Assembly: GCA_013398275.1 (NCBI GenBank)
Contig: VZSE01010802.1
Location: 1-64,000 of the forward strand
DNA from: Promerops cafer
Lineage: Eukaryota > Chordata > Aves > Passeriformes > Nectariniidae
Reading direction: 5' to 3'
DNA length: 64,000 nucleotides
The notes under the pieces: generated by a model
Seen by the model: the letters and a program-made list of their open reading frames with translations, nothing else
The model's database searches: none
Told to the model about the DNA's origin: nothing
Shown here: positions 48,301 to 61,732 of the stretch, one piece after another
How the letters are laid out: every line of letters starts with the position of its first letter
Position numbering within the stretch: position 1 is the first letter of the stretch
Made by a program: the position numbers and the translations under genes

Positions 48301-51300
48301 CACATTTTGGTAGCAATAGCCATGAGCCAGTAGGACCAAGGAATGTGTCCAGGACATGCCTCGTGGGCTGGGTTAGCTGTGCAGTTTGCCGTGTTCTTTT
48401 CTTGGAGAGGAATTGGTTAATACTAATTTAGAAATGGTATAGTATCAGCTGGGATCTAAACCAGCTAAATTGCTTGCAGAGTGTCACTTGAGATGTTTGC
48501 TTCCTCCTTAGGAGAGTTCTTCTGCTAATGTGCCCTTTTCTGGACCATTGTCTAGATGTCTCATTGGTCTGGAGTGGCTTGGTTTTAGTGCTATGTGCTC
48601 TCTGGAGAGTTTATTTCTAAATAGTTACTGAAGCAGCAGTCTTCTAAAGTGCTGCAGTGTTAGGGTAGAAGGAATTAAAATGTTTAGTGATCCTCTGAAG
48701 GTCTAGATTGAAACAAATACATTTGTATCTTCTGTTCTCCAAGGCTGGTTGAAACTGTCTTAAAGACGACTTGTTTACTTTAGATTTTTCTTCCTCAGAA
48801 CTCCTCGAGTTCAAATTGTTTATGTTCCCAAACTGAAATATTGACAAACCCAAATGTTTTACTTCAGGGGCTGCTGTGCACTGTCCTTCATTCTCTGCTA
48901 TAAAAAGATGACTTGTTCTCACCTCTGGTGAATTCTGCCATCTTAAAGTGAGCTTCATCTTGAGATAGTCACCTTGGAACTGTAGCTCTCATGGAGCAGT
49001 AAGGTACTATTACACAAGAAAAATAAATTTACTTTCTTAAAGAGAAGCATTTTGTAAGTCTTTCTTTCTTGTGCCAAAAACCTTGGGACTTTACTGTTTA
49101 CCCTCTGCCAAAAAAAATCAAAGAAAATGTTTTTCCAGAGGTCACATTTCCTTATCACATTGTACTCCTCCAGCATTGTAGCCATTCTGCTTTATATAAT
49201 TTTCTGTCTAGATACAAAGTCTTCACATGGGTTGTGTCAGGACAAGAATTAAAGTTAATGTATTAGTTTGAAATCATATCATGTCACTGATAAATTATTA
49301 ATCAAAAGTCACTGGATGTCACCTTCATGTAAAAGGGGTTTTCTTTTTCTTAGTCCTGATTCCTCTGCTGCTTCATTCCTGTACTCTCCAGCTATCACAG
49401 AAGGCCCTTTGTTGTTCTTTTGACTGTTAAACTATGCTTATTTTATGCTTCATCAAACTCTCAATGAGCTCAAGGTTTATAATATCAAAAGTTTGGCTCT
49501 CCAAGGGTGAGAGAAGCTAACAGGTTACATAAAACTGTAGGGATCAACCAGCATACAGGAAAACATCCCAGGCAGTCAAGACTTTTTTGATGGTAGTGGA
49601 AAACATTGGTGAATTCTTCTTAGCATTCATGCAAGCAGTGATGGTGATTTCTGGGCACGATGCTTTCTCACAGTCGGGGTCTGCCTGTGCATTCAGCTGT
49701 TGAGCAGAGTGCTTTGCTTCTAGACTTTGGAGAAAGCAAAGAATTTCAGAAACGTGAAGTACACATCAAAGGTGAAAGAGAGAGTCATAAAAAGAGAGGA
49801 AAAGATGTGGCCAAGGAGGTTCCAGATGCACAGGTCAGATGTGACCTAGCAGGCCAGTGCCTACTGCACACTGGTCTCAGTTCTTCCTTTTCCTGCTGGT
49901 GTCACAGCAGAGGTGCATCTTGAAGGGAAGGGACTGGGAATCAAGTGCTCAAGATGAACATAGTAAATTAAGATGAGTGTTGACTTCTGTTGGATCTGAG
50001 CACGAATTGCCTTACAATGCAGCGCTAATTACGGCAATTCAGGAAATGATTCACAAGAGTGGGTAGCTGAGCTTGGTTCTTCTAACAGCTGCCTTAGCTT
50101 AAGCTAGGTTGGCTTATTTACTAGAATTGTCCTTCATAAGCTACAATGGCACTTGTAAATGCTTAATGTTAATTCCTGACTTGATTAGAGTTTTTTGGCA
50201 GAAGAATAGGACCAGCTTTCAACCTATCTACCAAGTCAGGGGCTTTGTTATGTATTTAGAAAAGTTTCTTTACAATGGTATGAGGTAGAAGGTGTTTCCA
50301 GTGCTGTGAATTAAATGCTGGGTTGTTACATTGGATATTGCATGGTATCAGTGGGGTTTGCTGCTTGCTTCACCATGTAGGCTCCAATATGGAGAGAATA
50401 TCCATAATAAGTATCAGGGAATCTGAGAGCCAAGTAGATTCTGTAAGCCTGTTCTCAAATGCAGTAATGACTTTAAACATTTTTTTTTTCAGGTATAAAA
50501 AACTGTATTGTTCTGTATCCCCAAGAAGAAATGCCAAAAGATATTATTAGTATTCCCATTTGATGGGATAGCTGCTGCTGTGTGAAATACAAACTGCTTT
50601 GACATATTCAAGTTTATACCACAGTTAAATGTGTGCAGTGTCTATGGAGTTTGTTATGACAGCAAAATCTTTAGGTGGCAAGAACAAGGTCATGGGTGTG
50701 AGATGAACTTGCATACAGCACTTCGTGTTGTGGAAAAGAATGCTTGGCAGGCATCAACTTTCTAAAACTGGATAATATTCAGGTAGTATTTCTGCAGTAT
50801 ACTGCAGAAAAAATTCTCCTTTCTGTGAAGGTCTTAGAAATGGTGGTGATATGAACTCTGGCCACTCTCTTCAGCTCTGGGTTTAGAGAGGCTTTTCTTG
50901 CCAGGTACGGGAGGAAAACATGATGGACCAACCAGGCTTTTGGTGTGCATGTTCTGATTTGTGAGAGCTTCCTAGAGCTGTGAAACGGAGCAGCAGTGCA
51001 TTTCTGGAGTCTCCCTGCAGGATCTGGTGGTTATATCCTGCAATGGTTAATGGCAAGTGGGGGAGATGAGCTGCGACCTCCTGTCCCAGGCAGAGCCCTG
51101 ACTCTAAGGAGTTAAAACTTGGAGAGGAATGGACTGAGGTCAGCAGCACGAATAGTCTGTTCAGTAAATAATTTTCTTTGCATACTGACTCTATTCTTTC
51201 ACTCATTATTTGCTCCACTTATTCTTTTCCCTTCCTACACACATGCAGGCAAATTTTCTGGCTTTGTTATCCTCTCTTGCCCTGGTGACCACCTTCCAAT

Positions 51301-51370
51301 GGCCACTTGTCAGTGTGACCCACCCTCTGGTCAGGGGGTTGTAGAAGCCAGGTTCACTGAGCAAAAACCA
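42366..51370. other. AT-rich noncoding stretch, nothing recognised
   Basis: Only short frames without family resemblance. There are T-rich tracts near 45486 and 47838. A perfect 22-bp palindrome lies at 50789-50810. Confidence 0.4.
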
Positions 51371-51379
51371 CCCTGGCTG

Positions 51380-51640
51380 TGGGATGGACACCTCAGCTCA
51401 GCGTAGGAGAGCACGGCTGTTTTCCAGCTGCTCCTGCAAGTCTGCCGGCGCTGAGCACTGCAGTGGCTCTACGGAATGCAGCCCGCAGGAGGGAGAACGC
51501 TCTTCAGCCAGACACGGAAGCATTAAGAGCTGTTGCCCACCTTTTTTTCCCCTTGGTGGCAGGCTGCGAGCTTCTGGGTGAGTGAACATCTGGTACATGG
51601 CATGCGCTTTACAAGGCTGCTGGGGAAATCCAGTAAGTAG
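51380..51640 (+). other. Exon-like segment without recognised product
   Basis: This is a GC-richer patch with a pyrimidine tract ending GGTGGCAG at 51562, then 15 bases, then a strong donor (CTTCTGG before GTGAGTG at 51578). A second donor-like CCA/GTAAGT follows at 51633. It could be a microexon or an alternative first exon ending at 51577. No peptide resemblance. Confidence 0.18.
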
Positions 51641-53640
51641 CCCTGCAACAGCAGAGAGAATTTGGGTAAATGTAGGACGAAGCATTGGTTAATGCTGGAG
51701 TCTGCTAAACGTAGCAGGCTTTCCTAAGGCTTGGACAGGATGCTATGAAGAGAGAAAAAGCTTTTAAGGGTCCTGTATCTGAGGATCCACAGAAAACAGC
51801 TAGATGAAAAAGTAGGGTTTGGGGGGGTTGAGTGACCTTGAATGTGTGCTCTAGTGAAACAAGCAATACCATGTATGACTGGTATTTAGGAAAATATTTT
51901 CTGGGAGGCCCTTCTGTTAGGGGATAAGCATTTAAATGTCCTGCATTTGTTCAGAGATCTATTCTGATTTTTCAATGGAAGTGTAATAGCTGCTGCTTGT
52001 CACCTTTGTATGTGATCTTGTAAACGCTGCTATCCCCAGGCTCCTGTGAGATGTGCTGACTCTCTTTCATGGGTGTTAAATTAACTTAAGAAACCCCACA
52101 GACAGAATGAAATAGGTGCTTAGCAGGTGTGCTGTAGCGTGGCAGCTGTTAAGAAGACAGTCCAGGTATAATCATAAATTTATACTTCAGGACTGGGGGC
52201 TTTGGTTCTGCAGCACTCAGCGATCTACAGCCCAATAACTCTTGCCTGCTGTTGGAACACAGCATCTGTGTTCTTTCCCTTTCCCTTAGGGCACTCTTGT
52301 CTGCTTCATTCTTCTGAGGTTTTTATGCTTTCCATTGTGTTTTCTTAAATAAAAAGGCAGCTCTAGAAACAAACAAACAAAATTCCTTTCTTGTTTGGTT
52401 TCTGCTTTTCCTTTATAAAACTACTTTCCTGCTTTTTTCTGATATGGCAGCATTATTAGAACAAGGACTTTTCTCAGCTAAGCTTTGTTGCTGCAGAGCC
52501 AGTGGGATCAAGTGAGTATGTAGTGCTTGCTATGAGAAGTTGTTTTTTACCCTTGGTTTAAATATTGATAGTAGTGGAGTTAGAGATCTGAAGATACTAA
52601 ATCAAGACAATTGTTCATTGTTTTCTAAACAGGCTTTAGATACAGCTTTCCTATGACTACATTGTGCAGTGAAGTACATTCCTTTTCAGTAAATAGACAG
52701 GCTTGAAGGCCCTCAGGTTCTTCAGATCTGAAACGACAGCAGCAATCACTAAAACTAAACACAAAAGGAAAAACAATTACAGGATTTTTAGGAGTGTCTT
52801 GGGCAGTGCTCCTGCCCTCCAGTTGCTTGGTTTTTAAATCCTGGGGTTGTGTGTCCTCTTTGCCTGCTCTTGTCACACAGCACAGCTGTCTGAGAGTGCA
52901 TAGAGTCTTATCAGAAATCTGATCTGGGTTTAAAAATAGCCTTGTTGGAATAAAAGAGGTGAAACCGGGCGGGTTTACTGTGGGATCCATAACTGCCACG
53001 ATGGCATTGCTACTCAGGGAGGGGGATTTGGTGGTGAATGACAAGGAAAAAGTTGTTGCTTAATGATGCTGGATTTGGGAGGACATTGTGCCTGTGGAGA
53101 AGAGGGAGGAATGTTCCAAGAGAAGTATTTCAAGCTTTTATGAAAGAAGGAGGCAAGAGATGCAAATTAAAAAAGGAGAGAAATACGTCCAATGGTTAGA
53201 TGAGGTGCCATAAAATCACCATTTCTATTGAACTATTATTCCTTTCCCATGCAGAGTTTTGGTTCCTAGGCTCGTATTCTGACTGTTCTGTGTGCCCAGG
53301 GCCCCAGCTGAGAATATAAAGGAGCAGTACTTAATGTAGTTTTGTTAGCTGCTGTCTGCTTTTCCTCTTAGCTCTGCCACCTGCTTCAGGTGTGTTTGGG
53401 CACTTGTGAACATTGTGACTACTGCCTGTACCAGCTGTTATTATAACAAAATTTGCCTCTTCCTGTACATGACCTCATCATATTTTTACTAGCAAAATTT
53501 ATGCTACTTGCTCATTCTTAATTACTACTGAATATGTAAAAAAATTTAAGCTTTTAATAAATGAACACGTGACTGCATTTTCCTGTTGATTGGTGATTAG
53601 GAGCAGCTTGGTGAAGTGTTGGTATCTGAAGAAGCTGTGG
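51641..53640. other. Noncoding stretch, nothing recognised
   Basis: AT-rich, with only short frames on both strands. Confidence 0.4.
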
Positions 53641-53666
53641 TTTTTTTTTTTTTTTTTTTTTTTTTT
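53641..53666 (+). repeat. Poly(T) tract of 26 bases
   Basis: An uninterrupted run of 26 T. It could be the tail of a minus-strand retroposed sequence, but the sequence to its right (53667 onward) matches nothing I recognise. Confidence 0.9.
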
Positions 53667-56600
53667 GTGGAGTTAGTTTTCAGGTGGATATTTAAGTACC
53701 CATTTGTGTTAGGCTGAGATGTCTTGCTATGTAGTGCCTCTTTTATGCTTTCTTCAAAGGGCTTGGCACTGATTCAGGAGGGCACCTTTTACTTAGTGAG
53801 GTCTTGGGATGCTGATTTCATGTGAAAAGGAGGGGCAGACTATGCCAGGACTGTTGTGAAGCATTGGAATGGAATTAACTTAAATCCTGGCTCTACTCAG
53901 AGAATGGTTGGAGTTGACCTTCCTCACTTCTCCAAGATGAGCAGCCACCCTCAGGAATGGAGTTTCTGGTGTCTCTGCAGAAAAACTTGAAATAAGATGC
54001 CCTGCCTGCTTTGTGAAGGAGGAGTGAAGGTGGAGTCAGCGCAGTCTTTAAACAAATTCTGGAGAAAAATTAGAGGTTCTAACCCTGATAGGTCTCAATG
54101 TTACTCAGTTTTACAAAGCCTAAAGAGAAATTGAAAGGAAGCAAAACTGGAAAGGAAGGACCCAGCTTTCATTGCTGTTCCACCTGCACATGAACAGGAT
54201 GGACTCCATCCTGCACACACTCTGTACTACTCAGGAGTGTGACATTGATGGTTGCTTTTCTGCCTCTCTCCTGTACTTTACTCTCTAGGTGAGATTAGGC
54301 ATTTGCAGCGTGACAGGGTTTCTGTCTGTAGTCTATCCTTATCTAGGAAAGCAGCATTACCTTTTCAAGCAGTGAAAATACTATTGGTCTAACATTACAC
54401 TGAAATTCTTTCATCTCTAGGTGTTCTTCCCTTTTACCAAATGGGTAATAGGCTTTATCCCCTCAATTTCTGAAGGGAGGGAAATGAAATGCAGCATTAT
54501 TGTTCTGGAGTTGACCTTCATGAGTGTAGACACAGCTAGGATAGGAATCTAGGGCTCTTAATACACTGATCCCAGGAACAGGAACAGGAAACCTTTTCCT
54601 ATCTTGCAGGTGTGCTAGATGTGTTTGTGGGCATGAATGGCAACTAATGAATATTTATACATGTACTAATGAAGTCCTACATCTGTTTTTACAGATGCAT
54701 ATGGGTATGGACTTGCAAGATACCAGTGTGGGTGTGAATAGATGCAGGCCTGGGAAAATTGTGATAGCTTGTAACTGTGCTGCTTGGCACATACAATGTG
54801 TCCAAATGCCTGCTTGCAGAAAAGTATTAAAAGACAAAATAAAAATTTCCACCCTTTTGTCCCTTCCCAAAAGAGTCATGAACCCTAGGGATTTTTTTTT
54901 TTTAAAGCATAACTATCCCTTGCTGAAAATATTAATTGTACTTCCTATCTCTGGTGACTTTTTTAATGGGAACCACTGTTGTGTGACCACTGTTCACTTC
55001 CCCCAGTAGGCAAACCTGGTAATGCTGCTTGTGGGAAAGTGAATGCTGTTTGAGTGAACCTGAAACCCTTTTTAATACACTGTGAAGTTTAAAATTTGGG
55101 TGGCTGGTGGTGAAGTTGGCAGTTTCGTTGGACTGCATGCTGCGAGTTAATTCTAGGGATGTGTGCATTAAGCCCTTTCCATGACAAAGATGCCTCTTCC
55201 TTCTGTGCTTGCTTGTTTTTAAGAGATGGGTGATTTACAGATATGTTTGAAATCTGACATGCTTAAATTTGTGGGCTAGTCACAAGAATGTTTGTTTCTG
55301 AAGTGGATAGTGGGTTTTATTTGTCTACCTACAGTGTTCCTGAAGCCTTTCCTTGACACCTGTAGTGTTTCTGAAATCTGTCGCGCCTGATGGCCCCCCA
55401 TGAACTACTTCTGTTCCTTTAAAAAAATCATTTTATAGCAAGAGCCTCAGTATTTGATTCTGAAATGTTTGTTTGTGGAATTATCACTCTGATTTGAATG
55501 TTGAAAGAGTCCTGATTCATAGGAGGGAACACACATTCTATTAATTTACTGCAGTCCAGATAACTTAAGAAATAAGAAGACAGTTTTCTGCTCTGTTGTG
55601 GTCTCTTTTGTTGTCCTCTTGTTTTTAAAAGGTGTTTGACCTTTTCAGAGGACTGACCTAGTGGAGGCAGCCTGTCTTGCTTTTAGCATTCACAGTATCT
55701 TTTTTTAAACTGTTGTTTCAGTGGGTATTTTATCATTTTTGTCTGGAAGCTTCTATTGTTCAAGCCTTCTATTCCTCAGGGCAGTCCTGCCTTAATTAAC
55801 GAGCCCGTTTTGTAATTTTGTAACAGTAAGTGTTCTTTTGAAGAAAACAAATAAAAGGGGTTTATGGCTGTTTAGTGGCTTTGTCAATGTAATGAACACA
55901 GATCTTGAGTATGGACTATATTTGGGTTCTTCACTGCAAACATCCCAACTACTGCCTTTTAAAAAGATATGTAGACTGTATGACTAATCAGTGCCTGAAC
56001 TTTATATAACTTGGCCAGTCCTGGGAGCTGCACTGACATACACAGTGTAACATTTTTTGTTACAATTCTGGTTCTGGCAACATCATACCTGTGGTGCTTC
56101 CTTAAGGTGTCCCGCCACAACAGGTGAAAAAAAAAATGGAGGCAGGGAAAATCAATGCATGAGCTGTTTCATAGAGTGAAAACTAGTGAATAAATAGTCC
56201 AGGATCAATATGCAGTGAGTGAAGCAGTTGTTCATATTGCAATATGTTACATTCTGCTTCTGGCATGAGAGTATGTGCTCCATCTAGTTCTGATGTTTGC
56301 CAGTGGGTGGATTTCCTCCCTGGAAATCACTATGCCCTTGGGTGTTCTTTTTTAATATCAGCCAGTCTGACTGCAGATCATTTCTTCCGTGCTTGTTCCT
56401 GTGTGCCTTTTGTTTGTTTGTTTGAATTCCTGGTCACAGAGTTATTTGCTTGTAAATTAATTTATGGAAATTAATTTCACAAGTTGTCAGGTAGTGTCTC
56501 AGAGCCCTTTCTTTGTGTGTTTCAAGTTAACTGATGGAAAAGAGGCAGCTCAGTTTGCCAGGGCTAATGTATGGGAACTCATGAAATTCTTCCTGCTCCT

Positions 56601-59130
56601 GCTTGGCATGCTAATAAGGATGAAATAACAGTAAAAAGAAAGAAATGAAGTTAGTACTACTGCCCTGAGAAGGGAACTGAGCCCAGCAGCCTTATGTGGC
56701 TTTTGTCTTCTTATACTGGATTATTCACTGTAGTAGACGTGACTTATATTTTTATTGGACTTATGAAGGAGTCCAATTTTTACAACTGTATTTAACACTT
56801 CTAGATGAGTGGGAGGTTCTCCTGTATATGATATGTAGAAGCTCTTACTTTTGATTTTATGGAAAGATAATCAGTGAATGGTTGCTAGATCAGTATTGTC
56901 ACTGGTGATGCAGCTTGAAAAGAAATTGAATCGACCTCTGGACTATTTTCTTTTACTTAAGAGCATAATGTGAGAGTGTTTGGTTTGCCAGCTGAAGAAA
57001 GTGTGTATGGTTGCTTTTTTGACTCAGTTCTGACTTTTTAAAACACTTAAATGAGCTTGCTCCTTTCCCTGATCTGGCTAGTTCTTTCACAGCTTCATCT
57101 GAGGTACATTCACAGATTGCAAGCAGGGTTTTTTGAATGGCTTGATTTGCTGGATATGAAGGAACAACTTGGGCTTTTGTTGGTAAACAGCAGTAGTAAA
57201 AATAATAATAAAGAGATTGTGTGCCCTGGCTGATATTAACCTGTGCTGTTGTAACTTCTCTCCTAAAGACAGAATTCCCCTCCTTGGTCAGAGCAGAGGT
57301 CACACATCTAAGCTGGAACCACAAGGCCTGACTGGAGGCCTAGGAGATATTTATTCTGGGATTGAGCTGTGTCTTCAGCCCCCATATGCATTCCAGATCT
57401 GTGTTTAAGGACAAGTAAAACCACGTTTTCCCAGTTCTCTTCTGGTCTGTTGTAGCAACAATCTGCTGCGTGATTATCAGAGGGAAAGTGAATAATTTAC
57501 ATTGTGCTTTTCCAGTAGGTGCCAGTTTTCTGATGGTGGGAAGCAGAGGTTTGGATCTGAACTCTGAGAGGAAAGTGTTCTGCTTAGGTCTTACTGAAAT
57601 AGGTCTGGCTTTGGAGGTTTTATCAGAGGTGAAAATTTCCTCTGCTTTTCTGTGGAAGAGCAGCTACTTGGAAGATGGTTAGTGTTCCTGGTGTGTTTGT
57701 GTTTTGTATATTTTGACTGAAAAAGGCAAGATACTTCCATTTCCTCCTATTGTTGCACAGAGTCTAGAGCAGCACTATCCAATGCTTGCAGTTGCATTAA
57801 TAGAATTTTTTAGTTGTTTTTCATCTGTTTGTGTATCTGCAGCAACAGTTATGGTTTGAACTCTAATTTCTTCGCTCTTTTCCAGGTTTATGCTCATCAC
57901 TTGTTAGTTAAACAATGGAGATTCATTTTGGCAGAGGGAAGAAATGACCTTGTCTTGACTGTTGTTTCCTTGAAAATGCTTTACTACTTAGAGGTTTCTA
58001 CTCAAGTGTGTGCTATGCTAACAGAGTGAGGGAAATTTCAGTGTTATTTTTGTCAGCTTGACAGTGTATCATGTTCAGATTTTCTGTTTGCATGGCTGGT
58101 TTTCTCTTGTGCTGAAAAGACATTTATAAACTCCTAGAACAAGAGAACACACGGTATTTGAACAAGTGTAATAGGTATTAGGGCATGCCTGCAGTCTGGT
58201 TTGTAGAAACACTTCTGCCTATGGAGCTCAGACTTGATAACTGAGGAGAGCTCTTCACCTCACAAACTAAATTTATTGCAGTGCTGTTTTTCTCCTATGA
58301 AAGAGAAGCAGAGGCACCAAATAGTCACATTTGGCTTGATGAGGTTACTGCACTCTTTGGCTGAGGGCAGCAGGCCTGTTGACACTAGCCCAGTTCTGAC
58401 ACAGGTGCCTGTTTTAGTCTCTTCTTTAAAAACTGGTTTTAGGTATTGCTTTCAGCAATAACGTGCACATAAATCCTGTCTAAATAAAACTTGTTTGCTA
58501 CAAATGGAAGACAACTCTGAAGCATGCATTAAAAACATTGCTTTGAATGTGGTAGGATGGAATAAGGAAATCCTAAAGACAACTTCTGGGTACTTAATTC
58601 CCTCTAAATGGGAAGGGCACAACTCCTTTTTGTAGTTTGCAATGAGGAGTAGCAATACGGCATCTCGCTGACGGTACAAGTAACAAACCTTTTCCCATTC
58701 TGTTCCCGAGGAATGCTCCAATGTTTGTGCTGTTATCTCATGTGCCAGGGCTATCTGCTTTTCTGGGCCACAGCCCATAAACCAAAACAGCTGCTTTGCC
58801 TCTTGCTCTCTCAGCCTTTTTCCTCTCCCGTCAGGAGAGCTCCATGTTTGGAGGGGCACAAAGTGCTCTGTGCAAGGAAGATAACCATGGGGTTGATGTT
58901 TCTAGGAGAGGGCTTGGCTCTATCACCGGTCCTGTCAGCTTGCCCTGGACTTTGTTACAGCACTGATAGTGCTCTCCAAGAGCCAGATCTTTGTGTCCCT
59001 GTGTTGAAGTGCTGCAGACTGGCTGGGGAGAGCTGTGTGCGCACAGAATGTGTGTGCATGTGTATCCTCCCCTTGAGGGCTTTTAACTGTGAAGTGAGGT
59101 CATACTGCTTGTTTGAAGGTCTGCACTGGC
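53667..59130. other. Noncoding stretch, nothing recognised
   Basis: Intron-like composition and no supported exon. A run of 12 T lies near 54892. Confidence 0.4.
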
Positions 59131-59136
59131 ATCTCT

Positions 59137-59250
59137 AGAAATAAGGAAGGTTGGTGGCATGGGCTGAGGCAGATGGGCAGGGCACGCAACAGAACTNGAG
59201 TAAGGAAGGAAGGTTGGTGGCATGGGCAGGGCACGCAACAGAACTTGGCT
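59137..59250. repeat. Near-identical duplicated block around a single N
   Basis: The words AAGGAAGGTTGGTGGCATGG and AGGGCACGCAACAGAACT occur in that order on both sides of an N at 59197. The left copy has 14 extra bases in the middle. It is either a real short tandem duplication or an unmerged overlap of two contigs. Confidence 0.85.
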
Positions 59251-61250
59251 GAGGACGCTCTTTAGTTTGGGATTTGTGGCAAGTGCCCTTGCTTATGACT
59301 TTACTATTTTACTGTGAAGGTTTCTGGCACTGTAGATACCTATATGACTGGAAGCTGTCCTTACACTGATCAAGAATATTGGTGTCATCCTAAAATGTGA
59401 GGATGTAATGCTCTGCACTCCTAGGTATGCTCCCAGTCTGTGAGGAAGCCTTTCTAGAATTTAGGAACAGTCTCAGCAGGAACAGCTGGCTTTTTGTGGC
59501 ACAGCATGCTTCTGGTAGGGCTTCCTGGAGGGCTTGAGGAAAACAGAATTCAAACTGTTGTAAGGCTCAGAGGACTTTAGATGTGCAGATATTTACAAGG
59601 TCTTTTGAAAAGAGCTCATCTGATAGACCTCTATAGGGCCTGCCTCAAAACAAATGGTTAGAGGTGAGATGTGCATTTTTGAAGAACTGACTAAAAACTT
59701 TGGTTATTGGAGAAGTACTAAAGAGTAAAGTGCCATAAAAGCAAGGTACCAGCTTTTAAGGTTTGGATGCTTTTGTGTCATGCAGCCATATGTTATGTCA
59801 TCTAGTAGCTCTGCCAGTGTGATTAGGGTAATTTGGTAAATAAAGGGTTTGGTGTTAGGGTTTTCTTTTCTTTTTGTTCATGATTTATCATTTTCAAGGA
59901 ATAAATTGGTAGACGCAAGAATAAGCCTGAAGTTAAATTCAACCATATGATGAGAAGCTTGAATCCTTGAAAACCTGTGACTCTGGACAAATCAGTTTAT
60001 TGGAAAATAAACCTGATCACAGGGATTCCAGGGTTGAGGATAGAGAGAGGGCTTTAAGATCTTGCTTGTAACTCCTGCCTCTGTTTCTCTGCTGACATTC
60101 TGTCTCCTTTAATTTTTTCAGCACTGGTGCTAGTGGTCCCCATTTGAACCTTAAGATAATATTCTTTCACAGATCAAAGGCTTGGACTTTGCTTCAGCAA
60201 TCCTCTCTTTGTGTGGAACAAAATATTTTACTGATAAGTCGCCATTAGTTGGAATAAGTTGTTGACTTTTCAAAGGAAAGATGATGTGGGATAGACACAG
60301 AGACCTCTATAGTGAAAGTTCTGAAAGTTCCTTTTGAAGAACAATTTTGTTTGTATGAGAGTTAAGACTAAACTCTTTGGTTTTGCCCTGTGCTCAGAGA
60401 CTAAGCCTTGGCTTCTGTTCACTTAGACAGTAAACCTAGAGAAAGTTCCCTCTGAGGATGGTCCCTGTTGATCAGACTTCACAAATGGATCTAGCAGGTG
60501 CATAACACGAGCAGCTGGGTCTCAAATATTGGCAGTAGAGTCTATTCACTAACTGTTAAGTGAAAGTATTTTCTTGTCTAAGAGCCTGTTAATCCACAGT
60601 TATACACATATCTGGATGGAGATTTATAGGATGCAAGTTGAAGTGTTGCCTTGGAATTGGCCTGCTAGCTATGAGTTCTATAACCTTCATGCTATAAAAC
60701 TACCAAAGTGATTCAGTACGAAATGAAGGAAATTTGCAAATCCCTTGTCTATCCATTGCCAGGCAACTTCTGGTCACATTGCTCTTCTGGTTGGCTCTTT
60801 AGCTAAGAGCTCTTTGAAGACTGTAAGTAGTTGGTTTGTGGCTCTGAAGGGAGATTATCTTTCTGTGCTTAAGTTCAGGGAGAGTAGGAATTATTGCCTC
60901 CCTCAACTCCCCTTGTCTTAAAGCAGTAGGAATATGGGAAAGACTATAGTGACTATAGTGCCACTTGTTGAGTTAAAGTAAGCTGGGCCTTCATCCTTCT
61001 AGGTTGTTGTCAGTGATATTCCTATCACTTTATCAAGTGAAGTAGCCTCTTAAAAGCACCCCAAGTCATGTGTTTGTTTAGTGCTTACTGCAAAGCCTTC
61101 CTTCTGGATTCAGGAACATTCCCATAAGGACTCTTTGAAGTTCAGGGCATAGTGAGGTTATTGTGTAGGAGAGCAACAGGTTTGCTTAATGTTCACTGAG
61201 TGCTTTCTAAGTGCCTGTGGTGCTTCTTAATTGAGGGAAATGTTTGGGAA
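59251..61250. other. Noncoding stretch, nothing recognised
   Basis: No exon or transposon recognised. Confidence 0.4.
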
Positions 61251-61254
61251 TTCA

Positions 61255-61318
61255 TAAAATCACAGAATGGTTTTGAGTTGGAAGCAAGCTTCAAGATCTA
61301 GTTCCAGCCCCCAGGAAG
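61255..61318 (-). mobile_element. CR1 LINE 3' terminal fragment
   Basis: AAATCACAGAATGGTTTTGA, then GTTGGAAGCAAGCTTCAAGATC and TAGTTCCAGCCCCCAGG, is the CR1 3' end read in reverse. Only about 60 bp remain. Confidence 0.8.
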
Positions 61319-61497
61319 AGCTGGGGAGGGAATCTGGGCTGTTTAAAGAAGGCTATTTATAACATCACCAGAAAAGATAGGCCTAGGAGAACAACCTGGA
61401 TAAGTCTGCTAGTCACTGGTGCTCTTTCCTTCCCGACTGGAGTTGGACTCAGGCTGATGTAGGGGTCTGACAGTAGATCTTTTCCTTTCCTGTGTAA

Positions 61498-61732
61498 TTA
61501 GATAGTAAGAAAAACACCTTTACTGTGAGGGTGGTGAGGCCCTGGCACAGGCTGCCCCGAGAACCTGTGGCTGCCCCATCCCTGGAACTGTTCAAGGCCA
61601 GGTTGGATGGGACTTGCAGCAACCTGGGATATGGAAGGCGTCTCTGCCTATGATGGGGGTCGGAACTAGGTGATTTTTAAGGTCCCTTCCAACCCAAACC
61701 ATTCTATGATTCTATGATTCTATGATTTTTCA
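61498..61732 (+). mobile_element. CR1 LINE 3' end with octamer tail
   Basis: TTTACTGTGAGGGTGGTGAG, CCCCATCCCTGGAACTGTTC and GGCCAGGTTGGATGGG are followed by CCTTCCAACCC and three copies of ATTCTATG. It is well preserved, so it is a fairly young, 5'-truncated avian CR1. It lies in opposite orientation to the fragment at 61255-61318. Confidence 0.95.

Noticed and set aside
53641..53666. Poly(T) as the tail of a processed pseudogene
   Set aside because: The sequence to the right, which would be the retrocopy's 3' end on the minus strand, matches no gene I know, and no open frame is present.
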